A stretch of DNA of 64,000 bases. Origin: Gracilaria domingensis. Taxonomy: Eukaryota > Rhodophyta > Florideophyceae > Gracilariales > Gracilariaceae. Position 1 is the stretch's first letter; each line of letters opens with the position of its first letter. The position numbers were made by a program, and so were the translations under genes. The notes under the pieces were generated by a model that saw only the letters and a program-made list of their open reading frames with translations, ran no database searches and had not been told where the DNA came from. Positions 1-8,432 of this stretch are shown here, piece by piece. Location of the stretch: contig VCMS01000037.1 in assembly GCA_022539475.1 (NCBI GenBank), positions 186,001 through 250,000 on the forward strand. The letters are read 5' to 3'.

Positions 1-893
1 TTGACTTTCTTTACCGACCCGGTTTCTGTCGCCAATGAAACTTGCTAATTGTGACAACCATGATCAGGAGTGACGTAACTTTCATCTTCAGGTAGTACTG
101 AACTCCGTGGAGGCGGATCAAGGTGAAGAGCTTGGCCGCACATGACATGCTTCAAGAGACAGCTACATACGTGTAACCTTATAGTACACTGAGGCACTGT
201 ACAGAGCATTTTAATGCAAGCAGAACCTAACTCTAGAACTTTTTTAACTTCTCTGTCTACGTAGATACACGTAGATAATGGCCCACACATCGTTATATAT
301 ATAAACACTTCCCAATTGTAGTACGGTAAGTCTTGTTTACAGTTAGAAACCATTGCTCACCGATGAACTCTGATGTATAATCGAGTGGCTCAACAGTCGA
401 AGCGAGAGCGTAAAACATGGCCATGCTTGAAGACGTTGTTTGAAGTCGATGGCTCATGTAAATCTGAACTATAAACGCTGATAAATACATCAGTTCGCCT
501 TCATTCGATTCTCAATTGGGATGCTGTCGCGCCGTCGGCATCGGTAAGCTTTTTAATCGCAAGCAATTTGCTGATAGAGCAGGGAAAGTTCAAAACCAAG
601 TCGTCCTGAACTCATGCTTTGCCCAAATTCGATGACATCTTAAAGCTTCTGGAATACAGTCAGAACAGCAATCATTGAAAATTGCTTTACAACTGTTGTC
701 TATCCCTGGGCAATCAGAATGCTAACAAACTCCGTCAAAATGTGTATGAAGAGAAATTGTAGACTCGTTCATGCGAATGCAGTCAAGACCAACTCCAGGT
801 AATTCAACAGCTTCTCCGAAACCTACTGCTTCTGGCTCCAGCAGTACTATTCCTGTTTGCTGCTCAAAGAAGTCATTACGAGAAGCTGCGACA
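1..893. other. Intergenic, no gene recognised
   Basis: Only short open frames occur here and none resembles a protein I know or shows a convincing start. An AT-rich run (TATATATATAAA) lies at about 293-304 but has no gene to serve on either strand. The stretch probably holds the 5' flank of the Cys-rich gene that starts near 894. Confidence 0.5.
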
Positions 894-2249
894 ATGATGC
901 TCTCCATCCTGCTTTTGGCGTTCTGCGCAATTCCTGTGGCCTCGCTCGATGCGTCAGTCCGAACATCAAGCATCAAACAAAGATACGGACTGGTAAACGC
1001 ATGGACAGCTGCGACGAAGCGGCAAGACGTATCCATCGATCAAAGGCCCGCAAAGTCGACCTCAAAACGAATCCCGTCGCGGTCAGTAATGGAGGCGCTT
1101 CATAAAGGGATACATCTCTGTCACGAAAGGAAATCTGCAATGAGCAAGCAATTCAGCTCGTTCTCACCATTGACTCATTTAGCAAAAACCAAAGAGTTCC
1201 AACATATCTCCGATAAGCAGATTTCGAATACAGACAGTCCAATGGGCGCACCTAGCCTCAGCATGACCATGGCAAGCCTCAACATGGCCATGACTGGTAC
1301 AAACGCGAATGGTCTGAACTTTGAGGGCTGTGCTTTGGACACGGATTGTCTTGGAGACCGAACATGTATCGAACTCGGTGACAGTGAGGTTATCAGTTGT
1401 GCTGGTGGGGATTGTTTCTGTTTATCCGCTGACCCAATATGTTTCAGTAGTTTTCAATGTTCTCCAGGAGAATTTTGCGAAGACGACACAGGTTTTTGTG
1501 TGGCCAGTAGCACAGTGATTGGCACGGAACTTAACGGTGAAGCATGTTTGGAAAGTTCTAATTGCAGTCCTACGCGTACATGTATTCAGATTAGTGCCGA
1601 TGGCAGTTCCGCTTTATGTTCCGGTCTCGACTGTTTCTGCACCACAGAAGACCCCTCGTGTGCAACGGAGTTAGACTGCGATGCAGGAGAATCGTGCTTA
1701 TCCATCGATGGGGTCTTGATATGTCTAGCAAATGCAGTTTTACCAATTGCACCATTGTCACTGAGTGCTCAACCATGTCAACAAGACACAGATTGCCTTG
1801 ATCCAAGCACTCGTGTATGTGCCCAAGTACAGAGCTCGTTGCCTATCCAAGCCTGTGATGGAGGTCGTTGCGCATGTCTGCCCTTGATTGGATGTCTGGA
1901 TAGTATCGAATGCTTTATCGGTGAGACATGTGAGATGGACGAAGGCGGTGGTATCTGCGTACAGGATGGCACTTTGTTGCCACCCACTCAAGTGGGACTC
2001 AATTTTGAGCCATGCGCAACGAACGATGATTGCGAAGCATTCCGGACTTGTATTGAGTTTGTGCCATTTGGAGCTGGTGTTGCCCCTATTTCCTGTCAGG
2101 GAGATTCTTGCTTCTGCCTAACGGAGAGTCCTGGCTGTTCTGGACCAAATTCACTTGAATGCAGCTTCGGTGAATCTTGCTTTACTTCTGACGGAGTTAA
2201 TTTTTCGTGTACGTCCGACTTCATTATTCCTTTCTTGGAACCCGCGTAG
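894..2249 (+). CDS. Secreted protein with four Cys-rich repeats
   Basis: I do not recognise a named family. From the tandem ATGs at 894 and 897 the protein opens with a hydrophobic signal peptide (MLSILLLAFCAIPVAS), which is why I reject the longer frame starting at 771. A basic Ser/Lys-rich spacer of about 120 residues follows. Then come four tandem modules of about 66-78 residues, each beginning Leu-(Asn/Ser)-X-X-X-Cys and containing about ten cysteines in a conserved order, including CX5-6C, a CXC pair and CX5C. Typical anchors are DTDC, RTCI and DCFC. The spacing loosely recalls EB or Dickkopf-type disulfide modules. The protein is probably extracellular or wall-associated and disulfide-stabilised. 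Module 3 diverges most, having CAC in place of CFC. Confidence 0.75.
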   Translation: MMLSILLLAFCAIPVASLDASVRTSSIKQRYGLVNAWTAATKRQDVSIDQRPAKSTSKRIPSRSVMEALHKGIHLCHERKSAMSKQFSSFSPLTHLAKTKEFQHISDKQISNTDSPMGAPSLSMTMASLNMAMTGTNANGLNFEGCALDTDCLGDRTCIELGDSEVISCAGGDCFCLSADPICFSSFQCSPGEFCEDDTGFCVASSTVIGTELNGEACLESSNCSPTRTCIQISADGSSALCSGLDCFCTTEDPSCATELDCDAGESCLSIDGVLICLANAVLPIAPLSLSAQPCQQDTDCLDPSTRVCAQVQSSLPIQACDGGRCACLPLIGCLDSIECFIGETCEMDEGGGICVQDGTLLPPTQVGLNFEPCATNDDCEAFRTCIEFVPFGAGVAPISCQGDSCFCLTESPGCSGPNSLECSFGESCFTSDGVNFSCTSDFIIPFLEPA

Positions 2250-3668
2250 TAATGTTTGTTCACGTTCTTTCAACCTATTAGGTGCCGAGGAAAACATTCC
2301 AGGGCCAGAGAAAGCCTTGCAATAGGATTCCTTCAATGCAATGCTCTCTCCAGGACTTCTCTTGACCTGGCAGTGCGGCGTTGATGGCGACAACTACGGT
2401 CGACGAGAAAAACTCCGAAGTCGGTTCATCACTTTTGCGGTTGACATTCAGATGGATAAGTAGATATGCGCTCCTATTCGAGCAGTAAACAGCGAGTTCT
2501 CACGCACTCAGAAATTAGTTCAGCGTGTGTTCTGTGCAGTGAATAAGATCTTTGAGAACATATACGATTGCAACACCATGATGTCGTCATCACGGCGAGC
2601 ATCTGTTGGTCGTACCTACAAGTTTGGCAACTAACAACTGCGGGAAGAAATTGACGAATAATGCGACACACCATATCTGGGAGCGAAATAGAACCGGGCA
2701 TATCTATATTGGCGGTGCAGGAAAGCGAACCTGCGTTGATACAGATGTTCTTTAATGCTTAATAAGATTTGGCATTCTTTCTGAAAATGTGCTACGAAGG
2801 TATATGCCAGAAACGAAAAAATGATGATCTTGAAAAAACCATTTGGTTTAAAAGCCTTTCGATGGGCTCTGTTGGAGAGGACGGTGACTCAAAGAGCATC
2901 CAGCACGAAACTATGGTCCAAGCAGTTTGGAAGAGTGAAGCATGAGAGTGGTATTTGCCATCTATCCGAACTGTCTTGCCTGCCGCTGGTTCCATGACAT
3001 CTTCCGATGGAGCGCTTTCTTTTCGTCCCACGCGGTTCTGAAGAACCGTCTTCGCTTTTCAAAGTGACTAACATTGGTGGGTGAGGTTTTTCACAGATGT
3101 TCAAAATTGCATCTACATTGCTCTTTGTCTAATGCTCTTTAGATGATATGATAGATGCGTCAAAGTCATGTTATGCGCTTATGTGTGGGCTGAAAAGTGG
3201 TGAGCATCGAAACAGAGAAATGTCATTCAGTCAAAAAGCCACAAGCTTTAGACCAGATGTTCTCTTTGGCAGCCATGACAGAGACAAGTTCCACACCGCC
3301 CTCTGTTCTCTGAACGCGCTTCAGGCGAAGAGCAGTGGAAAGAATGCGCTTGGGAACAATTTTGGAGGTGAAAAGGGGTGGGTTCACAATAGACTCTATT
3401 GCCGCAACCACAGCGCGCCTGGGGATGCTGTGCGTATTTTAGGGCAACGTTAAAAGTGCGTTCTAGAAAACCTGCGCATATGCAGCAGGTTGAATTGAAC
3501 GCCTGAATTTGATTGCTCGGAAACAAGTGAACACAACAATGCGTCCTTTCCCTGCTCGTTTCTAGCAACGTTTCTTATTAACATCCCTCACATGATTACT
3601 CGATAACGGAGAGGGTTCGACAGCCTCAATTCATGTGATGTCTGCTAGCAAGACCAACTGATTTTCCG
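2250..3668. other. Intergenic, one coding-like fragment
   Basis: No complete gene is supported. On the minus strand, 3223-3411 encodes about 62 residues with an ordinary amphipathic composition (for example LFTSKIVPKRILSTALRLKR), preceded by CAG trinucleotides that could act as splice acceptors. It may be an isolated exon or relic; I cannot name it. The rest shows nothing recognisable. Confidence 0.35.
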
Positions 3669-3670
3669 CA

Positions 3671-3773
3671 GCTGATACAATAGAATTTCATCTTGCTAGC
3701 TGAGAGTATCTTGAGGATAACACTCTCGCACGGAACCTTAGCTGATGCAAACACATTTCGTCTTGCTAGCTGA
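3671..3773 (+). repeat. Two direct repeats in the TIMP-like promoter
   Basis: Two imperfect 33-bp copies lie at 3671-3703 and 3741-3773, 70 bp apart. Both begin GCTGAT(A/G)CAA and end TCTTGCTAGCTGA. They sit directly upstream of a CRE-like octamer and a TATA box, so they may be duplicated activator sites. A third partial TGCTAGCA lies at about 3642-3649. Confidence 0.6.
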
Positions 3774-3778
3774 CGTCA
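3771..3778 (+). promoter_or_regulatory. CRE-like palindrome TGACGTCA
   Basis: A perfect bZIP-type octamer 24 bp upstream of the TATA box. It overlaps the end of the second direct repeat. Position and sequence suggest an activator site for the gene at 3921. Confidence 0.5.
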
Positions 3779-3802
3779 TTACAGCGAGCGGCGTTGCACC
3801 GG

Positions 3803-3810
3803 TATAAAAG
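3803..3810 (+). promoter_or_regulatory. TATA box (TATAAAAG)
   Basis: A consensus TATA element lies 118 bp before the ATG at 3921, so transcription would start near 3830-3840 with a leader of about 85 nt. I saw no comparable TATA box at the GC-rich housekeeping promoters in this window, which suggests that this gene is regulated differently. Confidence 0.65.
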
Positions 3811-3920
3811 GACGAAGGGTGTAGCTATCTAAACGAAGGATGGTTGCACCCAGCCGTTGACCGCTCTTTCACTCTTGAAAAACTCGCTGGTTTACCCGTC
3901 ACGCATAAAACTACTGCACG

Positions 3921-4460
3921 ATGCGTCTAGTTGTTTCCTTTGTGAGTCTCGCTCTGTTCATCCACGCATGTCATGCATGCACGTGTTTGTTGAGCACGTT
4001 CAAAGAGTCTTACAATCGAGCCGAAACGGTAGTGATCGCGAAAGTAATTGCTCGAGAGGTACTACCAACACCGGAGCCGCCCGCATGCCTGAACAGCAAA
4101 CCACCTTGTCTGCCTCCGCAAATCCTGTTCAATAACATCCGCTTCAAGTTTGAATTGGTGCGCATCTTTAAGGGGTGTGGGCCTTCATCGCCCAAGTTCT
4201 TCGCGGACACGTCGGCAAGTAGCGCATCTTGCGGCATTGAGTTCAAGGTTGGGGCGTTGTACATGCTGAATCTGGGCAGCGAGCGGGTTGCATTCGATGG
4301 TGAGAAATCGTTCTTTGTGAATATATGCCAGGGCAACTTGTTGGTGAAGAGCCTGACGAAGGAACAGATACAGCAACTGCATGAGTGTTCCAAGTTGGCG
4401 GAGAATCAATGTCTAAAGTCGGATGACACGCCGTACGAGCTCACGGCACTGTCCGGATAG
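3921..4460 (+). CDS. Secreted TIMP/netrin-type (NTR) domain protein
   Basis: A 179-residue protein with a signal peptide (residues 1-19, ending HACHA), so that the mature chain would begin Cys-Thr-Cys. An N-terminal CXC immediately after signal cleavage is the hallmark of tissue inhibitors of metalloproteinases and related NTR domains, where the first Cys chelates the protease metal. The body matches the fold's usual layout: hydrophobic strands (VVIAKVIAREV, FKFELVRIFKGC), a mid-protein SCGIEF and a C-terminal Cys-containing helix. Length is close to that of a single NTR domain plus a short tail. Family knowledge suggests metalloprotease inhibition or matrix modulation outside the cell, but the target is unknown. 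The promoter has a TATA box, a CRE and duplicated elements. It converges on peroxiredoxin Q with 48 bp between stops. Confidence 0.75.
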   Translation: MRLVVSFVSLALFIHACHACTCLLSTFKESYNRAETVVIAKVIAREVLPTPEPPACLNSKPPCLPPQILFNNIRFKFELVRIFKGCGPSSPKFFADTSASSASCGIEFKVGALYMLNLGSERVAFDGEKSFFVNICQGNLLVKSLTKEQIQQLHECSKLAENQCLKSDDTPYELTALSG

Positions 4461-4508
4461 CTAGCAGAGTAAGATAGGTTTATTACTAAGAGTGAAAAGC
4501 GTGAAAAG

Positions 4509-5072
4509 CTACATGGACTTGAGCGTCTGCATGACATCGGCAGCGTGACCTGTAGCCTTCATTCCCCTCCACTCCTTCTCAACAACACCATCTTTGAGAA
4601 CAAACGTAGATCGTTCAATGCCCATCATCTCCATATCTCCCCTCTTCCTCAGCTTCCACACACCAAACGCCTCGCACAAGGTGCCGTCATCGCTGATGAG
4701 CGGGAAGTTGAGCGAGAGATCGGACACAAACGCGTCGTGACTCTGGACGGAGTCCTTGCTGACGCCGACCACAAAGGCGTTCAACGCGTCCAGCTCCGCC
4801 TTGAAGTCGCGGAAGTCCTGCGCCTCGCAGGTGCAGCCGGGGGTGGCGTCGCGCGGATAGAAGTAGAGCACGCCGAGCCCCTTGCCCAAGTCGGCGTGCG
4901 ACAGCGTGTTGCCGCCGTCGGTGGGCAGCTCGAACTGCGGCAGCGGCGACCCCACGGACACGCTCATCGCGCACAGCGGGCGCTTCGCGGCGAGGAGGCG
5001 CGCAGGACGCTGCGAGAGCCGGGGGCGATGCGGGGGCAGCAGCGGGGCGCGCAGCGAGGGGACGAACGCCAT
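4509..5072 (-). CDS. PRXQ: Peroxiredoxin Q (BCP-type), probably plastid-targeted
   Basis: A thiol peroxidase of the AhpC/TSA superfamily. I start at the ATG at 5072 (187 residues); the frame further upstream has no ATG. The first 36 or so residues, beginning MAFVPS and rich in Arg, Pro and Leu, look like a plastid transit peptide. The core holds YFYPRDATPGCTCEAQDFRD, with the peroxidatic Cys at residue 80, then the conserved GVSKDS, FPLISD and FGVW segments. In typical PrxQ the resolving Cys lies five residues after the peroxidatic one; here that position is Gln85, and a Cys occurs instead at +2 (Cys82), with another at 133. The mechanism may therefore differ. The gene upstream on the same strand ends only 144 bp away. 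Confidence 0.9.
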   Translation of the reverse strand: MAFVPSLRAPLLPPHRPRLSQRPARLLAAKRPLCAMSVSVGSPLPQFELPTDGGNTLSHADLGKGLGVLYFYPRDATPGCTCEAQDFRDFKAELDALNAFVVGVSKDSVQSHDAFVSDLSLNFPLISDDGTLCEAFGVWKLRKRGDMEMMGIERSTFVLKDGVVEKEWRGMKATGHAADVMQTLKSM

Positions 5073-5216
5073 TCCGCGTCGGTGTCGGGGGCGTCGCGCA
5101 GCGGCCACGCGACGCGGCTCCTGCGAGGCGCTTTTTACGGCGCGCGCGGGAAGACAACAACACGCGCAGCTCGGATCGAACGCGCGCGCGATCTCGCGCT
5201 GTAAGCACCACGTAAG

Positions 5217-6134
5217 CTACTTGGGGCCGTTTTCCAGCCGGCACAGGCGCTGCTGCAGCTGGTCGCGCGTCTTCTCCAGCGCCTTGAACGACGCCGTGAG
5301 CTCCAGCAGCGTGGACAGCAGCTGCTCGTTGGCGCGCTTCACGTCGCGCAGCTGCTCCTGCGCGCTCTTCTCGCGCGCCGGTGCCGGCGCCGGTGCCGGC
5401 GCCGGTGCCGCCGCGCGCGCCGCCGTCTTGTTCGCCGCCACGCCGCCGTCATCGCTGCCGAACGACATTAAACTCGCCGTAGCCTTCGCCACGGGGTTGC
5501 CCGCCGCGCTGCCCTCGAACAGCGCGGCGCGCTTCGAGATGGCGCTCTGCTCCTCAGCCGCGCGCGCCTCCTTCATGGCGTCCACCGCCTGCGCCACGCG
5601 TCCGGCCCGCTCGCCATCGCCATCGCCATCGCCATCGCCATCGCCGCCGCCATCGCCGCCGCCATCGCCGCCGCCGCCGCCGCCGCCGCCGCCCTCGAAG
5701 CGCGCCCTCGCCTTGACCAGCGCGTCCGCGCCCTCGCTGTCCTCCCGCGGCGCGAAGCGGCCGCCCGCCTCGCCGCGCGCGTCCTGAAACGCCGCGGCGC
5801 GCCCGGCAACCGACGCGCGCTGTCCGTCCGACTGCAGCCGCTTTGCGCGCGTCTGCACCGACTCGCCGTCGCCCCTGGCGTCGAACTGCGCCACGCGCGA
5901 GCTCAGCGCCCTGCCGCCGCCGTCGCGCGCGTCCTCGGCGCGATCGAAGCGGCTGGCAATCTGCGACAGCGACGGCGCCGCCGCGTCCGCCCCGCCCTCC
6001 GACAGCGCGCGCTCCACCTCGCGCGCGCGCGCCTGCACGCTGGCCGCGGCGGCGGCGGCGGCGGCGGCGTCGGCGGCGGCGTCGCCGCCGCGCGCCGCCT
6101 GCAAGTCGCGGATGCGATCCCTGACGGACGACAT
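5217..6134 (-). CDS. Ala/Gly/Asp-rich protein with C-terminal coiled coil
   Basis: I do not recognise it. The start is the ATG at 6134 (MSSVRDRIRDLQ, 305 residues); frames extending upstream lack an ATG. The protein has a recurring short motif of the form (S/K/G)RxxxF(D/E/Q), seen as SRFDRA, SRVAQFD, GRAAAFQ, ARARFE and KRAALFE. A Gly/Asp tract is encoded by GCC and GCCATC repeats at 5613-5692, and a Pro-Ala tract by a 12-bp repeat at 5375-5410. The last 50 or so residues form a heptad-rich coiled coil (KRANEQLLSTLLELTASFKA). The repeated basic-hydrophobic-acidic motifs resemble those scattered in cytoskeleton-binding proteins, but this is only a guess. Its promoter is shared with the divergent G3BP-like gene. 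Confidence 0.65.
   Translation of the reverse strand: MSSVRDRIRDLQAARGGDAAADAAAAAAAAASVQARAREVERALSEGGADAAAPSLSQIASRFDRAEDARDGGGRALSSRVAQFDARGDGESVQTRAKRLQSDGQRASVAGRAAAFQDARGEAGGRFAPREDSEGADALVKARARFEGGGGGGGGGDGGGDGGGDGDGDGDGDGERAGRVAQAVDAMKEARAAEEQSAISKRAALFEGSAAGNPVAKATASLMSFGSDDGGVAANKTAARAAAPAPAPAPAPAREKSAQEQLRDVKRANEQLLSTLLELTASFKALEKTRDQLQQRLCRLENGPK
5375..5410. repeat. 12-bp repeat, three copies, coding
   Basis: GCGCCGGTGCCG repeated three times without interruption. It encodes the Pro-Ala stretch in the low-complexity protein on the minus strand. Confidence 0.9.
5613..5692. repeat. GCCATC / GCC microsatellite, coding
   Basis: Five GCCATC units (5613-5642), two GCCGCCGCCATC units (5643-5666) and a run of GCC (5667 onward). 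On the minus strand it encodes alternating Gly-Asp and then poly-Gly, so the length is likely polymorphic without breaking the frame. Confidence 0.9.
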
Positions 6135-6478
6135 GGATGCGCGCCGCTGCGGCTGCGGGCGCGGCGCGCGCTCAGCCGATGCTGGCACGCGGCGCGGCGC
6201 TTTGTACAAACAACACACGCACAACCCTAAATGCGCACGTTGCGCTTCAAAAAATCGACGCGCGCGCGGCGCGGCCGCCGACACATAAGGCGCTTCCGAC
6301 ACACGCCCGCGCCCGCCGAGGCGCGTGCTTCGGCCACCGCGCGTCTCGACGTCGCGCCGCGCTCTGTTCCCGCCCTTCATCACGTAGCGCCGCCCAATCC
6401 CACCTCCCGCCTCCCTTCCCCCCCCCCCCTCCCTTCTCTCCCTTCCCCCCCCCCCCCCCCCTTCTCCCTCTCCTCATC
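6135..6478. promoter_or_regulatory. GC-rich bidirectional promoter with C-rich leader
   Basis: The 344 bp between the divergent ATGs at 6134 and 6479 is rich in CpG. Its right end (about 6414-6476) is almost pure pyrimidine, with two C runs of more than ten bases directly before the G3BP-like ATG. No TATA box is visible. The C runs could form an i-motif, with a G-quadruplex on the opposite strand. Confidence 0.55.
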
Positions 6479-7915
6479 ATGGGCGCCGCTCCCAAGCAAC
6501 CCCCGTCCGCGGCCCGCGTGGCGCAGTCCTTTGTCAACGTTTACTACCGCGTGGCAGAAAAGTTGCCGCAACGTATCGTCGAGCTGTACGGCCCTGATTC
6601 CGAGATCAACCACGGAGACGGCCTCGGTGCCATCGGCCCCGCGATCGCTCCCGTCGCCACAAAGCTCCCCCTCGCAGCCGCCGTCACCACCGTTAACAAG
6701 GTGGCCGCCCAGCAGACGGGAGCTTCAGCGTATCTCGTCGTCGTCCACGGCACCTACAGCAAGCACTCCACCACAACCTCCTTCACGCAGACCTTTGTCC
6801 TCGAGAAGCAGAGAGATTCGCACGACGTTCACTTCTACTGTCGGAACGATATCTTCACCATACTGTCCGACAACCCCCCACAGCCTTCGCAAAGCGTCTC
6901 GTCGGAACCGGAGCCCGTCGTCGCCGCCACGCTCACCGATGCTGCCTCTGCTGCCACGCCTGTGGAGGCTGCCAAACCCACGTCGCCGCCTCCCGTGCTC
7001 TCCGAGACGCAGCATGTTCCCCCGCTAGCGCCCGACGCACTCTCGGAGTCGATGCAGCCTGCGAATGGCATTGTCTCTCACAACGAGTCGGACACCCATA
7101 CGCAGGCCTCATCTGAATCGGTTGCAGCCGCTTCGAACGACGCTGCGTCGCCGGCGCCTGCTGCTGTCCCACCTGCGGTTACTGAAGGGGCTGAAGCAAG
7201 CGCCGATCTGCTCAATGGCGACTCCAACGAACCGTCGTCCGTTGCGCGTTCCGTGCCGCCTGCTAGGAAGACGTGGGCGTCCATTGTGAGCTCCAAGGAG
7301 GAGGTGGAAGCATCTAATGCTGTTGCAGCTGTTGCGGCTGTGGCAGCTGTGGCAGCTGTTGCCACCGTTTCTGAAGAGAAAACCACTGTGGTGGCGCCGG
7401 AGCCTGCTAAGCAAATACCCGAAGTGGTGGTTCCAAATGAAAATGAGAATAAGAACACGGTACAGAGCAACCAGCGCCAGGAGATTGTTCAAAACGGTCA
7501 CAGATCATCTCATCAGCACAGTGCTCACCCGTATAGAGGACATGCACGTGTGTTTGGTCCTTCTGCAGTTGTACAGCTGGCTAACCTCGGGGACGAGTAC
7601 CTGCACGACGTTCGTGCTTTGACCAATTGCTTCAGAGAGGAGTTCAGTACGTATGGGCACAAATTACGTCATGTGGAAGTGAAGATGGCGAAGGGAATTG
7701 CTTTTATTGAGTATGAGAGTATGGACGGGGTGCGCGCTGCCGTGAGTGCATGGGCTAATGGCGCAAAGGACGTTGGACCGTTTAAGGGTATTGCGTTGAA
7801 TGTGAGTGAGAAGCGACCGGCTTACGGCGGTCGTCGACCGGGGAGCATGCGTGGCGGTCGGGGAGGTGCTCGTGGGGCGAGGCGTCATCGGGCGAATCTG
7901 GCGCCGATCAGCTAA
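6479..7915 (+). CDS. G3BP-like protein: NTF2 domain, RRM and RGG tail
   Basis: A 478-residue RNA-binding protein of the G3BP/Rasputin family, which nucleates stress granules. I start at the ATG at 6479 because the NTF2-like domain begins there (ARVAQSFVNVYYRVAEKLPQ) and the longer frame runs into promoter sequence. Order: NTF2-like domain, residues 10-125, with the typical HGDGLGA and FTQTFVLEKQ; a long Ala/Pro/Ser/Glu-rich disordered linker, including repeated Val-Ala-Ala units near 7315-7365; an RRM near residues 360-440, where GIAFIEYES fits RNP1; and a short Gly/Arg tail (GRRPGSMRGGRGGARGARR). The domain order matches animal and plant G3BPs. It acts in the cytoplasm. Confidence 0.88.
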   Translation: MGAAPKQPPSAARVAQSFVNVYYRVAEKLPQRIVELYGPDSEINHGDGLGAIGPAIAPVATKLPLAAAVTTVNKVAAQQTGASAYLVVVHGTYSKHSTTTSFTQTFVLEKQRDSHDVHFYCRNDIFTILSDNPPQPSQSVSSEPEPVVAATLTDAASAATPVEAAKPTSPPPVLSETQHVPPLAPDALSESMQPANGIVSHNESDTHTQASSESVAAASNDAASPAPAAVPPAVTEGAEASADLLNGDSNEPSSVARSVPPARKTWASIVSSKEEVEASNAVAAVAAVAAVAAVATVSEEKTTVVAPEPAKQIPEVVVPNENENKNTVQSNQRQEIVQNGHRSSHQHSAHPYRGHARVFGPSAVVQLANLGDEYLHDVRALTNCFREEFSTYGHKLRHVEVKMAKGIAFIEYESMDGVRAAVSAWANGAKDVGPFKGIALNVSEKRPAYGGRRPGSMRGGRGGARGARRHRANLAPIS

Positions 7916-8432
7916 GATGGGGATGGCGGAAGAAGTTTTTTTTTTTGTGCGATTAATGAACTCTGTTTTGTCTGTGTATTGTACTGGTGATGTACGTTGT
8001 AGGATCGTGTGGTGGGGGAGGGTGTGTTTCGAGAGCTGTGGAGTGTTGTAGAGAGTTGTTTTTGCAGTAGTCATGTGTGTAGGGGTGGACGGACGGCGGG
8101 ACGACAGACACTTGTTGGCGTTGGAGGTGGTATGTGGCGGCGGCGGCGGCGGCGGCGGCTGAGTAAAAATGGCATAACGAGGCTGCGCAACGGTGATCCA
8201 CAGATCCTGCGGCTTCGCTTCGTTTGCTTTTCGTCGAGTATATGTCACCCTGTCATCTGTGTGCCAGCTGTCATGATGTCACTGTGACAGCGGTTCGTGC
8301 CGTCACCGGATCAAGTGCAGGGCGCTAGCTAACCTGTAGCGGAACAAGGAAAGCCGTCATGCTCGGTTTGACAGTAGCGCGCCGCGCCCTTTGGAATCGT
8401 CTCGATCCGCGCGCGCTCACGGCTCATCTGAC
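7916..8432. other. Intergenic between G3BP-like gene and CCT4
   Basis: 517 bp with no gene. It contains a short GGC run (8132-8159) and probably holds the 3' end of the upstream gene and the CCT4 promoter. No TATA box is evident. Confidence 0.5.

Noticed and set aside
2700-2760. A T-arm-like stem on the minus strand, considered as a tRNA
   Set aside because: The loop is eight bases and lacks the invariant A of the T loop; no A box or acceptor stem fits. No tRNA or rRNA gene was found in the window.
8391-8432. Upstream extension of CCT4 from a TTG codon
   Set aside because: Eukaryotic initiation at TTG is unlikely, and the ATG at 8433 is the first in frame.
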